Below are positions 60,818 through 64,000 of a DNA stretch of 64,000 nt, piece after piece. Where the stretch lies: positions 89,021 through 153,020 of the forward strand of contig OMOD01000111.1 in the NCBI GenBank assembly GCA_900290255.1, written 5' to 3'. The translations under genes were made by a program, and so were the position numbers. The stretch's first letter is position 1, and each line of letters starts with the position of its first letter. This DNA is from Candidatus Sulfotelmatobacter kueseliae (GTDB lineage: Bacteria; Acidobacteriota; Terriglobia; Terriglobales; Acidobacteriaceae). Under the pieces are notes generated by a model. The model worked only from the letters and a program-made list of their open reading frames with translations, was not told the DNA's origin and searched no databases.

Positions 60818-63800
60818 CTAGAACGTCACGCGCACGCCCAACTGCGCGGCGAATGGAATTCCCACGGTTGTCCCCGGTCCGAAGAAATCGCCCAACGCGC
60901 CCTCGGGGATTTCGAGCTGCTTCAGGCTGGTCAGGGGCACGGCGTTTGCCAGAGTGCAATTGCTGGCGTTTGCCCCCAGGCATATATCGCTGACAATGGT
61001 TTGGCCGATTGAGTTTGGCGCCATCTGGGATTGCGGAACCGGGAGCTGGACGACATTGACCGCGTAATTCGCGCCGGGATTATTACGGTTGAAGATGTTG
61101 AAGAACTCGACGAACGGATTGATCTGCCAGCGCTCGCCGATTTTGAAAGGACGCGTGACCCGCAGGTCCGACTGAATGTAAGGCGTGCCGCGGAATTCGT
61201 CGAGGCTGGTATACAAGGGCTGCGTCTGGCCGCTGAACTGAACATAAATGCGACCGGTGTTGTCGGCATTCGTGATCGTGATGGGACGGGCGCTCTCGAG
61301 CTGGTTGATCGTGCTCAATTCGATGCCGCCGGGGAGGTGCACGGTGCCGGCAAGCACGAAGCGCTGGCGAACGTCCTCGCCGGACGGGCCGTAATCGCCG
61401 GGTCCGAAAGCATTCAGCAACGGTGCGCTCGGCGGCTGTTGTTGGCAGACGCCATCCACATAGTCAAAGAGCTCGCCCAGCAGGCATCCCCAGGTCTGCG
61501 CCTTGGAGAGCTGGTAGTTCGCCGCCAGATTGAAGCGGTGCATATTGCCCTGCAGATGCAGCATCAGCGCGTTGTAGCTGGAACGGTTGTCAGACTCGAA
61601 CACATTGACATTGGGCACCACATCCGTCTGATCGGTGGCATAGTTCGGGTCCGCCGTGGAAACGAGCGGACTGAATATGTTGGTGCCGCTGGTATAGGGG
61701 AAGGCGCGGTGGCCGTGATTGCCCTGCTCGTGCACGTAGTCGGCGCTCATCAGCCAATGTTCGTTGAAAGCGTGCTGCACGCCGCCGGTGACATGGATCG
61801 CATAGGGCGTTTTGTAAGGCGAACCGACCAGATTACCCGTGACCGTGTTAGCAGGAGTTGGAACAGGCGCTAAAGGCCCAAGGCCACCCGCCATACAGCC
61901 CGAGCCCAGCAGCGAATAAGTACCTGGACCTCCCGCGAGGCCGCACGTTCCAGTAGTGAAGTTCGAATTGTTCACGCCCTGGAATGCGGTCGCCCATCCA
62001 TTCTGTGCCAGATCGTCGTAAAAGAGGCCGAAGCCAGCGCGAATCACCGTCTTCCCGCTGTCGCCGGGTGAGTAAGCGATCCCAAGGCGAGGCGCGATTT
62101 GCTTGCGGTAATTTTGCGGCACGCTGGGCACAATCGGAATCTGCAATGCCTGCAACGTCACATACGCGGCGTTATCGGCCTCGCTTCGGCCCGAACCTGT
62201 GAATAGCCCCCAGGTTGTCTGATAACGCAATCCGTAGTTGACCGTGAGCCGGTGCGAGACGCGCCAGGAATCCTCGGCGTAGAACGCGAGGCGCTGAACA
62301 TTCTGCGAAAAGCCGCCGTCGCTGGCGGGAGTGTAAGTGCAGGTTGAGCCGTCCGAAGGGCTGACGCCGAGACACTGTGGAGCGAAGGTTCCAAATACGC
62401 CGGGGTTCTGCACGTAATAGGTTGGATTATTGACGTACTCGGCAAGAGTCTCTGCCGTGGACGCAAACGCCCCGCTGAGCACCGGCTCGTGAATGAAGTC
62501 GATGCCGAACTTGAACGCATGGTCACGCACAACGTGACTCAGGTCGTAGCGGAATTGGTATTTCTCCTGATTGCGCCGGTCGGGGAAAAGCGTGATTGGC
62601 GTGGCGAACTGGTTGTCGCCGAAAGTTTCGAAACCGGAAATCGTAAGCGCTGTGGAGCTGAACGGGAATGCCAGTGCGAAGCCGAGATCTGAGTTCCGAG
62701 TCTGGGTAAGATGCAACAGGCTGGCGTCGACAACCAGATTGCCGAGCCAGGTTGAATTGAAAGTATAAGTATTGCTGAGCGCCACATTCCAGTAATTGTT
62801 GTGCGTGACCAAACCTGTCGATGGCAGTGTGCCCTGCTGCACCAGGGCGTTGTGCGTGAGGTAGCTGTCTTGGGATGCGCGCAAGAACCAGTTTGATTTT
62901 GACGACTGCGCCCAGTCAAAACGCACCGAACCGAGGTAGTCGCGAAAGGGAATCGGAACCGTGGCGGGAACCGCAATCGAAGCAACGCCGCTAATCAATC
63001 CCTCTGACGCTAATTGCGCCAGCGCGTCAAACTGCGCAATGCTGGCCGGGCTGTAGGCGATGCTCGCGTTTTCGTGCACGTTCTCGAACGAGGTAAAGAA
63101 CCAGGCCTTGCTTTTCGCGATGGGACCGCCGAGAGTTCCAACGTAGTTCTGGCGCGAGAACGGCTGCTTGGGATTCGGCGCGGGATTCTCAATCGGGAAC
63201 CGCGCATTGAGTGCGGCTTGGCGGTCATAGAATGCACCGCTCCCGTGCCATTCGTTAGTCCCACGCTTGGTGGTAATGATTACCGACCCAGCCGTGGTCC
63301 ACCCGGTATCGGCATCTTCATTCGAGATGTGCACGGCAAATTCCTGCACCCCATCCGGCGAGAAGTTTTCGAGGAAGCCGCCGATCCAGTCGTCGGAGTT
63401 GTCGGCGCCATCGACCGATAGTTCGTTGTTCAGACCGGAGCTTCCGCCGGTCGAAACCGCAGTGATGCGCGCCTTGGTGGGGTCGGAAGGCTCGACGGGC
63501 TCGGTTCCGGGCACGAGATAAGCAATATTGGCAAAACTTCGCGCCGGGAGCGGCAGAGTTTCCAGGTCCTGGCTGCTGACTACCCCTCCGCGCACCGCGC
63601 TCGACGTGTCCATCGCTTCGGTTGTAATGGAAGAAGAACTGCCCCGCACGCTTACGGTTTCCGTCCCGGCTGCAGGCTTTAGCGTGACCGTGACCTCACG
63701 AACCGTGCTGATGGCGACGGAGACTTCAGACTGCGCCTGCGCAAAACCCTGGGCGCTCACCGCGATGTGGTAAGTACCAGGGAGCAGATCGTCCAACCGG

Positions 63801-64000
63801 AACTCGCCGCGGTCCTCGCTGGTCGCCTCGCGCCGCAAAGAGGAATCCGCGGACTGCAACACAATCTTGGCGGAAGGAATGCGCGCTCCGGTTGCGTCCT
63901 GCACGGTGCCGCGGAGAGATCCCCTCGGGTTCTGCGCCTGCACCTCGGATAGGAGAATGATAACGACGGCTATAAGCGAAAAAAAAGCTTTCCTGTGCAA
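60818..64000 (-). CDS. Oar-like TonB-dependent receptor, cut by or starting at the right edge
   Basis: About 1060 residues are present. The frame starts at the window edge with TTG; whether this is the start or an internal Leu cannot be told. Signal sequence (FFSLIAVVIILLSEVQAQ), carboxypeptidase-regulatory domain (GSLRGTVQDATGARIPSAKI), plug (LETLPLPARSFANIAYLVPG, NNELSVDGADNSDDWIGGFL) and a beta-barrel ending in FAAQLGVRVTF. Shares its architecture with the receptor at 52752 but has little obvious identity beyond motifs. No operator seen in the window. Convergent with the M56 gene. Confidence 0.9.
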   Translation of the reverse strand: MHRKAFFSLIAVVIILLSEVQAQNPRGSLRGTVQDATGARIPSAKIVLQSADSSLRREATSEDRGEFRLDDLLPGTYHIAVSAQGFAQAQSEVSVAISTVREVTVTLKPAAGTETVSVRGSSSSITTEAMDTSSAVRGGVVSSQDLETLPLPARSFANIAYLVPGTEPVEPSDPTKARITAVSTGGSSGLNNELSVDGADNSDDWIGGFLENFSPDGVQEFAVHISNEDADTGWTTAGSVIITTKRGTNEWHGSGAFYDRQAALNARFPIENPAPNPKQPFSRQNYVGTLGGPIAKSKAWFFTSFENVHENASIAYSPASIAQFDALAQLASEGLISGVASIAVPATVPIPFRDYLGSVRFDWAQSSKSNWFLRASQDSYLTHNALVQQGTLPSTGLVTHNNYWNVALSNTYTFNSTWLGNLVVDASLLHLTQTRNSDLGFALAFPFSSTALTISGFETFGDNQFATPITLFPDRRNQEKYQFRYDLSHVVRDHAFKFGIDFIHEPVLSGAFASTAETLAEYVNNPTYYVQNPGVFGTFAPQCLGVSPSDGSTCTYTPASDGGFSQNVQRLAFYAEDSWRVSHRLTVNYGLRYQTTWGLFTGSGRSEADNAAYVTLQALQIPIVPSVPQNYRKQIAPRLGIAYSPGDSGKTVIRAGFGLFYDDLAQNGWATAFQGVNNSNFTTGTCGLAGGPGTYSLLGSGCMAGGLGPLAPVPTPANTVTGNLVGSPYKTPYAIHVTGGVQHAFNEHWLMSADYVHEQGNHGHRAFPYTSGTNIFSPLVSTADPNYATDQTDVVPNVNVFESDNRSSYNALMLHLQGNMHRFNLAANYQLSKAQTWGCLLGELFDYVDGVCQQQPPSAPLLNAFGPGDYGPSGEDVRQRFVLAGTVHLPGGIELSTINQLESARPITITNADNTGRIYVQFSGQTQPLYTSLDEFRGTPYIQSDLRVTRPFKIGERWQINPFVEFFNIFNRNNPGANYAVNVVQLPVPQSQMAPNSIGQTIVSDICLGANASNCTLANAVPLTSLKQLEIPEGALGDFFGPGTTVGIPFAAQLGVRVTF

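Overview
The window looks like a chromosomal segment of a soil Acidobacteriota (Terriglobia-type) bacterium. This is inferred from high GC, very long Oar-type TonB-dependent receptors with an N-terminal carboxypeptidase-regulatory domain, Tat-exported Gfo/Idh/MocA oxidoreductases next to DUF1080 proteins, and dense GC-rich palindromic repeats. No 16S gene or other phylogenetic marker was available to confirm it.

Layout. 1-8600: housekeeping and regulatory genes (exported-protein fragment, RNase HI-like, metallophosphoesterase, peptide ABC ATPase, prohibitin-like SPFH protein, a MoaD/ThiS-like sulfur carrier with its MoeZ-type activating enzyme, a PEGA protein, an EAL-HDOD protein). 8601-25295: degenerate receiver-domain protein, HIT protein, tRNA-dihydrouridine synthase, MBL-fold hydrolase, DUF1080 protein, ClpB and Hsp20 chaperones, RlmI, a coiled-coil zinc-ribbon protein, a DPP-IV peptidase, FmdB, NlpC/P60, MmcQ/YjbR, RsmI and YqeY. 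25450-31437: a four-gene run (DUF1080, two Tat Gfo/Idh/MocA oxidoreductases, a serine beta-lactamase-fold protein) that fits periplasmic 3-keto-glycoside chemistry, facing an FMN alpha-hydroxyacid oxidase. 31563-31714: a small MITE-like element with 8-bp target duplications. 31767-39980: M64 peptidase, YecD-like hydrolase, and a respiratory formate dehydrogenase operon (alpha-beta-gamma) with divergent fdhE. The alpha subunit has an in-frame TGA at the selenocysteine position, so the cell should encode selenocysteine machinery elsewhere. 40082-47349: a TetR-TolC-HlyD-ABC-ABC-permease-permease efflux operon resembling E. coli cecR/ybhGFSR, with a palindromic operator in front. 47459-56390: tRNA-Pro, then a sugar-use locus (GH35-like glycosidase, sodium:solute symporter, LacI regulator, TonB receptor) tied together by two copies of the same 17-bp operator-like site. 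56471-64000: small ORF, 2'-5' RNA ligase-like protein, a UDP-glucose dehydrogenase homologue lacking its catalytic residues, tRNA-His, tRNA-Arg, a BlaI/M56 pair and a second TonB receptor cut by the right edge.

The most unusual theme is a set of GC-rich palindromic repeats that occur between genes and also in frame inside at least six conserved genes (RNase HI, oligopeptide ABC ATPase, Dus, MBL hydrolase, ClpB, RsmI). In ClpB, Dus and RsmI the repeat is translated in the same frame and gives nearly the same peptide (ADALVRP/ADAPVRP). This resembles the Rickettsia palindromic elements but in an unrelated lineage.
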